From the NCBI GenBank assembly GCA_004298155.1, contig SCRD01000013.1, forward strand, positions 62,001-126,000: a stretch of DNA of 64,000 bases, given 5' to 3'. Numbering within the stretch: position 1 is the stretch's first letter; each line of letters opens with the position of its first letter. Both the position numbers and the translations under genes were made by a program. Under the pieces are notes generated by a model, which saw only the letters and a list, made by a program, of their open reading frames with translations, had not been told where the DNA came from and made no database searches. Origin of the DNA: Acidobacteriota bacterium. Its GTDB lineage: Bacteria > Acidobacteriota > Terriglobia > UBA7540. Shown in pieces: positions 44,781-53,485 of the stretch.

Positions 44781-45707
44781 TCAGGATTTTTTCTTCCGCG
44801 TCGCCAGCCGGTCGCAATGGTCAAACGCCAGCCTGGCTGCGCCCAGCAGGCCGGCACGCGTGCCCAGGCGGCTGCGCACCACGCGGACCTGCTTCACTGC
44901 CAGCGGCTGCCCCCACTGCTTCATCGTCTTTCGCGCGACGTTGAGAACCAGGTTTCCTGCTGCGGCCACTCCGCCGCCGATCACAATCACTTCCGGATTG
45001 AGCACGTCTACCAGGTTCGAGAGGCCAAGTCCCAGGTCGTGCCCGGCGCTTTCCAGCAACTTCTTCGCTTTGCGGTTGCCGCGCCGCGCGAGCACGGTGA
45101 GCTCGCGGGCGCTGAGTTTGCGGCCAAATGCCTTGCTTGCTGCAAGGCCAATGCCCGTCCCGCTGGCATGGGTTTCAAAGCAGCCGATCGATCGATAAAT
45201 GGGCTGATACCGGTTCCGCAGCGCCATCCACCCCACCGACCCGGCCAGCTCTCCATGGCCGCGCAGCAGCCGCCCGCCGGTGAGAATGCCGGCGCCGATG
45301 CCGGTCCCAACGGCCAGGAACACCACGTCACGGCAGCCGCGGGCCGCGCCCCGCCAGGCTTCGCCCATCACGAACGCATTGCGGTCGCTCTCCACCAGCG
45401 TGGGCAGCCGGAACCGCTTTTTGAGGGCAGGCCCCAGCGGCATGCGCTTCCAGCCCGGGATGTTCGGCGCCCACACGTGGCCATCCGGCCAGGCCAACCC
45501 CGGAACGTCAACTCCGATGGCGCGGATTTGTCTGGCCGGCATTCGCTCCAGCAATTCCACTACAGCTTCCACTACTTTACGCCCGCCGGCGGATGGCGTA
45601 GGAATTTCGGCATAATCTGAGAGACCGCCTTTTCGGCTGACGCGCGCCGCGGCAATTTTTGTGCCGCCGATATCCACCGCCCAAACTGCATGAGGTTTTT
45701 GAGCCAT
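44781..45707 (-). CDS. ROK-family sugar kinase lacking the usual zinc cysteines
   Basis: The 308-aa product begins MAQKPHAVWAVDIGGTKIAAARV with the DxGxTK phosphate loop. GTGIGAGILTGGRLLRGHGELAGSVGWM follows, whose pattern G-T-G-I-G-x-G matches ROK kinases, then a late VIVIGGGVAAAG. The zinc motif C-x-C-G-x-x-G-C-x-E reads YQPIYRSIGCFET, so only the last Cys remains. It probably phosphorylates a hexose or amino sugar taken up by the adjacent permease. The ATG at 45707 is chosen because family similarity begins there. Confidence 0.82.
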   Translation of the reverse strand: MAQKPHAVWAVDIGGTKIAAARVSRKGGLSDYAEIPTPSAGGRKVVEAVVELLERMPARQIRAIGVDVPGLAWPDGHVWAPNIPGWKRMPLGPALKKRFRLPTLVESDRNAFVMGEAWRGAARGCRDVVFLAVGTGIGAGILTGGRLLRGHGELAGSVGWMALRNRYQPIYRSIGCFETHASGTGIGLAASKAFGRKLSARELTVLARRGNRKAKKLLESAGHDLGLGLSNLVDVLNPEVIVIGGGVAAAGNLVLNVARKTMKQWGQPLAVKQVRVVRSRLGTRAGLLGAARLAFDHCDRLATRKKKS

Positions 45708-45763
45708 GATTTGCGTCGTGTCCTTTGATGCATCGCAGCCACGGCTGCCAATCCGGTCGAAAA

Positions 45764-45878
45764 CACCCATCACCCGGTTCGCTGCGCTCCCCACCCTCTC
45801 TCCTCGAAGAGGGCAAAAAGAAACCCTAATCAAACCCCTCTACCTGGGGAGAGGACGCCGGCGGGTGAGGGAGCCCTT
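45764..45878. repeat. Dispersed inverted repeat unit
   Basis: The stretch contains CACCCTCTCTCC followed by GAAGAGGG, then CCCTCTACC, GGGGAGAGG and GGCGGGTGAGGG. This arrangement of CCCTCTCC-like and GGGAGAGGG-like halves is a common interspersed repeat in bacterial chromosomes. It lies between the GH42 and ROK genes; the two genes remain on the same strand. Confidence 0.5.
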
Positions 45879-45889
45879 GCAGGCGCAGA

Positions 45890-48196
45890 TCACTCTGCTG
45901 CGCTCAGCTTCACCACCCAGATTTCGCCGTTGCTCAGGTTCTTATCCAGCAGGACGTTTCCATGGTCGTCCTTGAATGTGACCGGGTGATCGGTGACGAT
46001 GTCTCGCGCCTGACGGACGCCCCATGGAACGTGGATAGAAATGGAAGCCTGGGCGGGCTTCTGGGCATGATTGAAGACAAAAACCAGTTGCTCCCGCGCG
46101 GTCACCAGCCGGCGGACTTCAACTTCATCGGTTCCCTCGCCGGACACTTTCACTTCTGGCCTGACGCCAGCGGCCTGCGCGAGTGAACGCAAAAGGTGTC
46201 CGGTGGATGGATCACGTTCACGCTCATAAGAGAGGGCCAGAAACGTTCCGGCCAGGATGGCTTTTCCCTTGCCGTAATTCTTTTCAACCATGGCGGGCTG
46301 GCCGTTGGTGAAGCGGGCCAGGACCTGCGCTCCCTCGAGCGGCTCAAGCTCTTCTTCGAAGCTGTCACCACGTACGGCTTCGCCGGATTTCATGCCTGGG
46401 AGGCTGGGCGAAGGTTCCATCACCAGCCGCGCGGCCTCGACCGGGCGGATGATTTTTTCGCGAGCGCCAAACACCTGCGCAAGTCCGAAGCCGGGAATGA
46501 CGTCGCTGGCAAACCCACGGTCATTGTTCCAGGCCAGCCGGGCCCCGGCCACCGCCGTTCCTCCCTGTTCGACGTAACGCTTGATTCCCTCAGCCACCTG
46601 CTGTGAAATCATGACCGCATAGGGAAGAAACAGAATCTTGTAAGCCTTCGCTCGGCCGTCGATGACATCCTGTGTGCTCACAAAATCCACCGGGATCTGC
46701 TCTTCAAGAAAAGCGCGGTGCAGGCCTTCGAGCGAATCCCGCTCGGCATTGCCGAGCGTCGAAAGGGACGGCTCCGTCCCGCCCACCATGTAGGAGAGCC
46801 GGTTATAAAGGATGGCCACCTCTGCCGGTGCAGCCTGCGCCCTATCGATTGATGCGGCATTTTGCGCAATGGCGGTTGCGGTTTCGCCGGCGGCATGCGC
46901 GCGCGGCGTGAGCGTGCCATCCAGGTTGATCAGCCCATACCCATTCGACTCATAGCCGGCGTTCATCGGATACCAGGCGTAGACGGCGATTTCCCGCGCC
47001 CCATGAGCGATCACCTGCCACATCCAGTAGGCTTCATCATGGCCGGTGACGGGCCCTGCGATGCGCATGCCCGTGACGCCCTGGCCCGCCTGGAGTTCGC
47101 CGATCCAGAAGCCTTTGCCGAAGCTGTGCCCGGCTGAGCGCGTGAAGTCGAGTCCGGCCGCGAGGTGCTCGTAAGACCAGGGGCTGCGGGACTCCGCATG
47201 CTTGGGGTAGAGAGATGTACCAAAGAAGTCGGCACTTCCCGACATCGCGAAGTCGTCCGGCTCGCCGTAACCGTCGCGCGGGTCGGTAAAGAGTCCTGGC
47301 ACGGCGGCATGGCTGGTGATGGGGTGAACGCGGTCGGCGCTGCGAACGGCATCGACGCGCGTCTTGAGATCGGCGGCCAGCTTGGCAGTGATGAAGTCTC
47401 GCCAGTCGAGATAGTCGGTGAAGGAGAGGATGGTTGAGAAGCGCGGCGGCGCAACGTCATCCCAACTTGCAAATCCGCGATACCACGCATGGTTGAGGGC
47501 CTCCAGGGTCTGGTACTTTGCCTGAAGCCACTCGCGGAACCGCGACTGGGTGTAACGACAGTAGCAGAATTCGGGATTTTGAAGATAATCAAACCCCGCC
47601 CAGTTTACCAGGTGTGGCTCGCTCCACACGTCCCAGCCGTAAAGCGCGTCGTAACGGTTTGCGTCCTGCGACAGGGCTTCGATGAATTTGACGACCTCAT
47701 TGCGGACGGACTCATCGTCAATGCAGAAGCCGGGCGCAGCCTGAGAATCAATCACGGCTCCGGAACGGTCAACGAACCGCGCGTCCGGAAATCGTTGCCC
47801 CACCCAGTCTGGCGCGGAATCGGTATAAATCTGGATGATCACCCGCAGGCCGCGCTCCTGCGCGAGGCGCAGCAGCAGATTGAGGTTCTGGAAGTCAAAC
47901 TGGCCGGGCTTTGGCTCGGCGGTGGCCCAATCCACCCAGCACTTGACGGTGTTGAAGCCAACTGCCTTGATCTGGTCAAGATCACTGCCCCAGCGCCCGG
48001 CGCTCGAAGAATTGACCGGCTCCAGCATGGGAGCGCGCGCTTTGCCGCCTCCGTACCACACGGCCACCGGGAAAAACGGTTGCGAGGAAGGAGCGGCTTG
48101 AGGCGTGCCGCGGCCAGCAACCACCCAGGTGAGGCCAAGGGCCATCAGAGCAGCAACACATCCGAACCTGCTGAGCTTCAAGGTTTTGAAATTCAT
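45890..48196 (-). CDS. Secreted GH42-like beta-galactosidase
   Basis: The 768-aa product has a signal peptide (to about residue 28). A TIM barrel (about 40-440) starts FFPVAVWYGGGKAR, with acid/base E193 in YGWDVWSEPH and nucleophile E367 in WIGELQAGQG. A Rossmann-like trimerisation domain (about 470-680; VAILYNRLSYM, ILFLPYAVMI) and a small C-terminal beta domain follow, the domain order of GH42. It probably releases beta-galactose or a related sugar outside the cytoplasm. Its neighbours are SIS, ROK and MFS genes. Confidence 0.83.
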   Translation of the reverse strand: MNFKTLKLSRFGCVAALMALGLTWVVAGRGTPQAAPSSQPFFPVAVWYGGGKARAPMLEPVNSSSAGRWGSDLDQIKAVGFNTVKCWVDWATAEPKPGQFDFQNLNLLLRLAQERGLRVIIQIYTDSAPDWVGQRFPDARFVDRSGAVIDSQAAPGFCIDDESVRNEVVKFIEALSQDANRYDALYGWDVWSEPHLVNWAGFDYLQNPEFCYCRYTQSRFREWLQAKYQTLEALNHAWYRGFASWDDVAPPRFSTILSFTDYLDWRDFITAKLAADLKTRVDAVRSADRVHPITSHAAVPGLFTDPRDGYGEPDDFAMSGSADFFGTSLYPKHAESRSPWSYEHLAAGLDFTRSAGHSFGKGFWIGELQAGQGVTGMRIAGPVTGHDEAYWMWQVIAHGAREIAVYAWYPMNAGYESNGYGLINLDGTLTPRAHAAGETATAIAQNAASIDRAQAAPAEVAILYNRLSYMVGGTEPSLSTLGNAERDSLEGLHRAFLEEQIPVDFVSTQDVIDGRAKAYKILFLPYAVMISQQVAEGIKRYVEQGGTAVAGARLAWNNDRGFASDVIPGFGLAQVFGAREKIIRPVEAARLVMEPSPSLPGMKSGEAVRGDSFEEELEPLEGAQVLARFTNGQPAMVEKNYGKGKAILAGTFLALSYERERDPSTGHLLRSLAQAAGVRPEVKVSGEGTDEVEVRRLVTAREQLVFVFNHAQKPAQASISIHVPWGVRQARDIVTDHPVTFKDDHGNVLLDKNLSNGEIWVVKLSAAE

Positions 48197-48247
48197 CTCA
48201 GGATGCCCTCCTCCGGGCCGGCAGAAACGGCGGCCCTGCAGCCTGCT

Positions 48248-49003
48248 TCAGGGGACGCGATGGGAGACGCGACGGGCAAACTCCACAAAGACGCGCTGGT
48301 TGTGGCCGGGTTCGAGCCCCACGTTGGGTGAAACGAAAGTGGAAGGCTTGTGGCCGCTCTTCACCAGCAGCGAGCCAACTTCCGCCACCAGCGCCATGGC
48401 GATAGTTACGGCTGCGATGGTTGATCCGGCCGCAAACCTTTCCTTAATTCCCTCTATATCCACCAGGGCATCCTCCGGCGGAACGCAGTTGTCGATGGCA
48501 ACGTCGGCAACGTCCGAGAGCTTCTTGCCGCTGGAATGAGTGGCTGCCGCCTGGCGGTAATTCTGATGTGACGAAACCGTAACAACCGTAAGTCCCCGGC
48601 CCTTGGCTTCAAGCGCCACTTCCACCGGAGCGGCGTTCAATCCGCCATGCGAAAAGACTACGATGCTGTCACGCGGCTCGAGGGCATAACTGGCCAGAAC
48701 ATTTTTGGCGTAACCTTCCTCGCGCTCGAGCCACAGCAATTCGCGCGCGCCGCCCGGCCCCACTACGTTGAACCACATCAACCGCGGGTCATAAATCGGA
48801 CAGAAACCGACAAAGCTGCCGTAGCGGGGAAAGATATCCAGCACCGGAATCACCGAGTGGCCGCTACCGAACAGGTAGACCAGGCCGTCCGACCTGATGG
48901 ATTCCGCCATCGCCGCTGCTGCCTTTTGGATGGCAGGCTGCTGCGTCTGTTCGATCTGTTTGACGATTCCATTGATTCGAGAAAAATATCTTTCTGATGA
49001 CAT
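48248..49003 (-). CDS. SIS-domain sugar-phosphate binding protein
   Basis: The 251-aa product has a single SIS fold: LVYLFGSGHSVIPV, DSIVVFSHGGLNAAPVEVAL (about 110-130) and LTVVTVSSHQNYR. It resembles the uncharacterised sugar isomerase (UPF0309-like) group, which binds or isomerises phosphosugars. It is the first gene of the minus-strand set SIS - GH42 - ROK - MFS. The ATG at 49003 is chosen for the nearby AGGA; in-frame starts at 49027 and 49075 are also open. Confidence 0.82.
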   Translation of the reverse strand: MSSERYFSRINGIVKQIEQTQQPAIQKAAAAMAESIRSDGLVYLFGSGHSVIPVLDIFPRYGSFVGFCPIYDPRLMWFNVVGPGGARELLWLEREEGYAKNVLASYALEPRDSIVVFSHGGLNAAPVEVALEAKGRGLTVVTVSSHQNYRQAAATHSSGKKLSDVADVAIDNCVPPEDALVDIEGIKERFAAGSTIAAVTIAMALVAEVGSLLVKSGHKPSTFVSPNVGLEPGHNQRVFVEFARRVSHRVP

Positions 49004-49561
49004 AGGGTCCTGTTCTTCGTCTTCCATGCTGATTTTGTTCCAAGTCCGACTGAACAAGCAGACGGAGACGAGCATTTTGGGGTTTGCGTGGCCGCGTCAG
49101 GATTGCAAAAATGTCAGACAGCAAGCGGCGGGAAGCCTGGACCGAAGAATCTGTGGCCGGTTTTCGCGGCCACACAGGCAACCAGCAGTACGGCTGTATG
49201 GCGTTCCCGAACTTTTTGCTCTAGAAGCGCACCCCGCATTTGTTGTTGCAAATAAGGGACATTTCTACACCCGCGGTGCTCCCTATGGCAAGTGCGTATT
49301 GAGGCCGGCCCTGCCATCGAACTTGCAACGAAAACCATTTGAGCCTGAGCGGGTCTAAATTTCAAGTACTTGCAACTCTGGCCGCAAAATATTCAATCGG
49401 GCTGGTGAGTCTGCAGGACTGCTCTATGCACCTACCTTCTGAGGCAATTAAGAAATTGGGCTATAGTAATCTGCAGGTCCACATTCTATCTGCTGTAACC
49501 ATGTCGCAATTATTAATATTCTATTGCGCATAGGCTAGTATTGATTTTTACGAAAAACCCA
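49004..49561. other. Divergent intergenic region upstream of the TonB receptor gene
   Basis: These 558 bases lie between divergent genes and hold no recognised coding sequence. A perfect 10-bp palindrome CAAGTACTTG is at 49363-49372, and the string ACTTGCAAC occurs at 49321-49329 and 49369-49377 in part. The stretch is AT-rich towards the promoter described next. Confidence 0.5.
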
Positions 49562-49590
49562 TTGACAGTTCCTCTCCGTGGCGATACAAA
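49562..49590 (+). promoter_or_regulatory. Sigma70-type promoter of the TonB receptor gene
   Basis: TTGACA at 49562-49567 is followed after exactly 17 bases by TACAAA at 49585-49590. The expected transcription start is near 49597, about 200 bases before the ATG at 49797. Confidence 0.55.
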
Positions 49591-49626
49591 GGAAGTGGGT
49601 ATAGTTTCTTGCACAAGTTTCGAGGT

Positions 49627-49657
49627 GGTTGCGCGTTCAAAAGTTGTTATCGCAACC
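49627..49657 (+). promoter_or_regulatory. Inverted repeat / possible LacI-type operator in the TonB receptor leader
   Basis: GGTTGCG (49627-49633) and CGCAACC (49651-49657) are perfectly complementary over 7 bases with a 17-base spacer, about 30 bases after the expected transcription start. The right half, TGTTATCGCAACCA, also resembles a LacI-family operator with a central CG and TG/CA ends. It could be a repressor site or an RNA hairpin. Confidence 0.35.
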
Positions 49658-49796
49658 AGGAAATTTTGCGCGGTAAACCGCTACATTCTGGCTTCCAAGA
49701 CGTTTTCCACATCGCCTTCCTAGCTTGAAGATTGGGCCTCAGCGCCTGTTGCGATCAAGGGTCAAGGGAAATAATCAGAAAACGGAGGAGTGGAAT

Positions 49797-52700
49797 ATGG
49801 CAGCAATGCTTGTGCGGCATTGCCGTACTTTACGAAACTTAACCGGTCTATTAGTTACCGGCATTATTATGATGGGGCTGCTCACTTTGGGCAGCGGACC
49901 GCTGATTGCCCAGGAAGTAACAGGCGGGATCACCGGCATCGTAACGGATTCATCCGGCGCCGCGGTGCCGGCGGCCAGCGTAACAGCCACCGATTCAGCG
50001 CGCGGCACTGTGTGGCCGACCACGACAAATTCTGCTGGAGTTTACAACTTTCCGCGGTTGCCAGCAGGACAATACACGGTCAAAGCGACAGCCAAGGGCT
50101 TCGCGACGACCACCAAACCTTCCTTTGAGTTACAAATGAATCAGGTTGCGCGAGTGGATTTACAGTTGCAGGTCGGGGCCGTGACGCAGACCGTAGAAGT
50201 GACGGGCGCTCCCCCGCTGCTCCAAACTGAAACCATGCAGAGGGGTTTTGTCACCAACTCGAACTTCAACGTCAATCTGCCGCTAGCCACACGCAACTTC
50301 ATCCAGCTTACTTTGCTGGCGCCCGGCGTGACCAACGTGAACCCAAGCTCTTTTGTAAATGGCCAGCGAACAGGCGGCGGGGGCCGGCCCTATGTTAACG
50401 GCAACCGCAAGGAAGCCAATAACTTTCTGCTGGATGGGATTGACAATAACCAGACGTCCGACAACCTCACTTCTTATCAGCCGAGCCCGGACGCCATCCA
50501 GGAGTTCAACATCATCACGAACAACGCTCCGGCCCAATACGGCCAATTCCAGGGCGGCGTTATCAGCACCACAATCAAGTCGGGCACAAACGAATATCAT
50601 GGCGACGTGTTTGAGTTCCTTCGCAACGACAAGCTCAATGCCAACAACTGGGCGCGCAACTGGCAGGGTCTGAACAAGCCCGGCCTGCGCTGGAATACCT
50701 ACGGCGGGACGATTGGCGGCCCGATCATAAAAGACAAGCTCTTCTTCTTTGCTGATTATCAGGGCGAGCGTCTCGATAATCCGCCCGTGACGAGTAAAAT
50801 CAGCGTCCTGACCCCAGCCGAGCGCAACGGTGACTTCTCTCAGTTGCTGGCCGAGAAGGGAATTCAGCTTTATAACCCCTGTGCTTCGTTTTCAGGCCCC
50901 TGCACGTCCCCAGCGAACCCGGGGTCCTCTGCTCCATTGCCGTTTACCACAGCTAACACGGGTCTTTCGAATAACATCATTCCCACCAGCATGCTCGATC
51001 CCGTGTCGCAGGGCCTCTTTAGCTCCGGGAAGTATCCCGGCCCGACAGTCCAGAATCCCGCGGGCTCGCCGTTTCCGTATCCGCTCCAGGATAACGCTTT
51101 CAACACGAGCAGCAGCCAAACCCAAAACGACCAGGGCGACGCGAAGATCGATTACATGGCCAATGAGAGCAACCACATCTGGGGCCGATACACGCAGGGA
51201 TTTCAAACAATTCCTGGCACGAATTCGTTTCCGCTGTTTTCCCAAAGCTTCAATAACTCTCCATACCACGGGGCAGTCCTCGACTGGACCCGCACGTTCA
51301 GCCCAACCCTCGTGATGGATGCAAGAATAGGGTTGAACCGGATCTATCTGAACAATGGCGCCTCCACGGCAGCTCTTGGAAATTTCGGCACGCAGATCGG
51401 CATTGCAGACGCCAACGTGCACGGCCCGGGCCTATTAGCACTGAATTTTACCAACGGCCTATCGAACAGCCTTGGCGCATCGGACAGCGAACAATTGTTC
51501 GCCGATACGACGCTTGAACCGACGGTCGATTTCATCTTTACCAAGGGTCATCATGAAATCCATTCCGGCTTCCAGGCGTTGCGCTATATCATCAACACGT
51601 ACTACGCAGGCAACAACGGAAAATTCGGGCTGATGAACTACACCGGAGCGTACACCAGCAGTGGGCCAGGGGCTCCGGCATCGGCAAAAGGGTTCTCGGA
51701 AGCGGATTTTCTGCTTGGGCTGCCCCAGGTAGTGGGACTCGGAATCAGTGCCGGAACATGGGGCCATCGAAGCTGGCTCTTCGCCCCGTACGTTCAGGAT
51801 AACTGGCGCATCAGAACTGACCTCACTCTCAATCTCGGACTGCGCTGGCAGTACAACCAGCCCTTTACTGAGGTCCACGACCGCCAGGCGAACTTTGGCC
51901 CCATCAGCGGAACCGAATACTTTGCGGGCCAGGGCAACTGCCCTTACAGCAATTGCAGGGCTCTCTACAACAATTATTGGAATGATTGGGAGCCGAGAAT
52001 TGGCTTTGCATGGACGCCCAGCTTCAACAAGCAGACTGTGGTGCGCGGCGCGTACACAATCTCCTCGTTCCTGGAAGGTACCGGCACCAACCTCCGCCTT
52101 CCTTTGAATCCCCCATTCAACTCAGAGTTTGAGAACGATTACACTACGGGCACTTCACTTTATTTCCCCAGCTCAACATCGGGCCAGGGGCTTTCGGTTC
52201 TGGCTAGCCCTGCGAACCCGTTTGTTAAAACTAACATCCGGCTGTGGGATCCGAACGTGCGCCCGAATGCGACCCAACAATGGAACTTCAGCGTCGAACA
52301 CCAGTTTCCGGCCCAGACGCTGGTTTCCCTGGCTTATGTAGGGCAACACGGAACGCACCTCATGGTCCCAATGCCTTTCTTCCAGAAACGTCTGCCAGGG
52401 GAAGCCGGCTGTCCGGCTGGCGGAGGCGTCTGCGGCAGTCCGTATCTTTCCGGCAACCCTACGCTCTACAATGAAATCGGCCAGATTTCCGGAACAAATT
52501 CAAACGGCAACCAGCGATACGACGCCTTGCAAGCCAGCATTACCAAGCGTATGACGCATGGGCTGCAACTTCAGGTGTCCTACACCTACTCAAAGACGAT
52601 GACCAATTCCATTGGCTATTACGGTGATGGCGGTCAGGCGGCCTCGAATTCCGCTTACTGGCAGAACCTGTACAACATGGCTTCGGAGTGGGGTCCCTCC

Positions 52701-53246
52701 TACTTTGACACGACACACCTGTTTGTCACTTCCTACACCTACCAGTTACCCTTTGGCAAAGGGAAAGCGTACGGCAGTAACTGGAATTCAGTGACAAACG
52801 GAGTCCTGGGCGGTTGGGAGCTCTCTGGGATCATTTCAGCCCATTCGGGCTACCCGATTACGATTACTGGTCCCGACAATTCTGGAACCAAGAGCAGGGG
52901 CGCCAAGGCAAACTGCATCGCTCCAGTCACGTACTCGAATGGGGTTGGGCCAGGAACAAGCTGGTTCAGCACCAGCTCATTCACACAGGCTTTGGCCGGA
53001 ACTTTCGGCACATGCTCTAATGGCACAGTCCGTGGCCCTGGACTGGGCGGCTGGGACCTGGGAGTCATGAAAAACTTCCATATCTCCGAGGCGAAGTACT
53101 TCCAGTTCCGGAGTGAGTTCCTCAACTTCACGAACACTCCGGTCTTTAACGCGCCTAATCGAAGCGTGACCAGCTCTCAGTTTGGGCAGATACGCAGCTC
53201 ACAGGGTGAACGCAACATCCAGTTCGCACTGAAGTTTTACTTCTAA
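49797..53246 (+). CDS. TonB-dependent receptor, Oar-like, with carboxypeptidase-regulatory domain
   Basis: The 1149-aa outer-membrane protein has an N-terminal signal (ending LIAQ), then a CarboxypepD_reg-like beta domain (about 40-130; GGITGIVTDSSGAAVPAA, NFPRLPAGQYTVKATAKGF), a plug region (about 140-250) and a large barrel ending in NIQFALKFYF with a terminal aromatic. Several FLLDGIDNN, GTNEYHGDVFEFLRN and YVQDNWRIRTDLTLNLGLRW segments are typical of the acidobacterial family. It imports an unknown ligand, probably a saccharide given the hydrolases nearby. GGAGG lies 8 bases before the ATG at 49797; the frame opens earlier at a TTG without a ribosome site. Confidence 0.9.
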   Translation: MAAMLVRHCRTLRNLTGLLVTGIIMMGLLTLGSGPLIAQEVTGGITGIVTDSSGAAVPAASVTATDSARGTVWPTTTNSAGVYNFPRLPAGQYTVKATAKGFATTTKPSFELQMNQVARVDLQLQVGAVTQTVEVTGAPPLLQTETMQRGFVTNSNFNVNLPLATRNFIQLTLLAPGVTNVNPSSFVNGQRTGGGGRPYVNGNRKEANNFLLDGIDNNQTSDNLTSYQPSPDAIQEFNIITNNAPAQYGQFQGGVISTTIKSGTNEYHGDVFEFLRNDKLNANNWARNWQGLNKPGLRWNTYGGTIGGPIIKDKLFFFADYQGERLDNPPVTSKISVLTPAERNGDFSQLLAEKGIQLYNPCASFSGPCTSPANPGSSAPLPFTTANTGLSNNIIPTSMLDPVSQGLFSSGKYPGPTVQNPAGSPFPYPLQDNAFNTSSSQTQNDQGDAKIDYMANESNHIWGRYTQGFQTIPGTNSFPLFSQSFNNSPYHGAVLDWTRTFSPTLVMDARIGLNRIYLNNGASTAALGNFGTQIGIADANVHGPGLLALNFTNGLSNSLGASDSEQLFADTTLEPTVDFIFTKGHHEIHSGFQALRYIINTYYAGNNGKFGLMNYTGAYTSSGPGAPASAKGFSEADFLLGLPQVVGLGISAGTWGHRSWLFAPYVQDNWRIRTDLTLNLGLRWQYNQPFTEVHDRQANFGPISGTEYFAGQGNCPYSNCRALYNNYWNDWEPRIGFAWTPSFNKQTVVRGAYTISSFLEGTGTNLRLPLNPPFNSEFENDYTTGTSLYFPSSTSGQGLSVLASPANPFVKTNIRLWDPNVRPNATQQWNFSVEHQFPAQTLVSLAYVGQHGTHLMVPMPFFQKRLPGEAGCPAGGGVCGSPYLSGNPTLYNEIGQISGTNSNGNQRYDALQASITKRMTHGLQLQVSYTYSKTMTNSIGYYGDGGQAASNSAYWQNLYNMASEWGPSYFDTTHLFVTSYTYQLPFGKGKAYGSNWNSVTNGVLGGWELSGIISAHSGYPITITGPDNSGTKSRGAKANCIAPVTYSNGVGPGTSWFSTSSFTQALAGTFGTCSNGTVRGPGLGGWDLGVMKNFHISEAKYFQFRSEFLNFTNTPVFNAPNRSVTSSQFGQIRSSQGERNIQFALKFYF

Positions 53247-53263
53247 CCTTCTACCGTCTCAGG

Positions 53264-53296
53264 CCTCTTGCGGGATATCGAAAAATCCGCAAGGGG
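53264..53296 (+). terminator. Hairpin after the TonB receptor gene
   Basis: Arms 53264-53273 and 53287-53296 pair over 10 positions including one G-T, with a 13-base A-rich loop. It lies 17 bases after the stop codon. No U-tract follows (the next bases are CCCGGG), so intrinsic termination is uncertain. Confidence 0.35.
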
Positions 53297-53485
53297 CCCG
53301 GGCGCGGTGATAGAAGCAGCATTTCAAGCCATAGCCTTCCTCCTCTTCCGTAGCGCGTCAACTGTAAACCGTTTTAATACGGTTTCAATCGTGAGGAGAG
53401 AAACCTCAGTCTGAATAGAATCCGGCATTCTTTGCCGCCGGGGATTCATGGAGCTGAATGACGAAGTGTGAGTTAAAATACCGGC

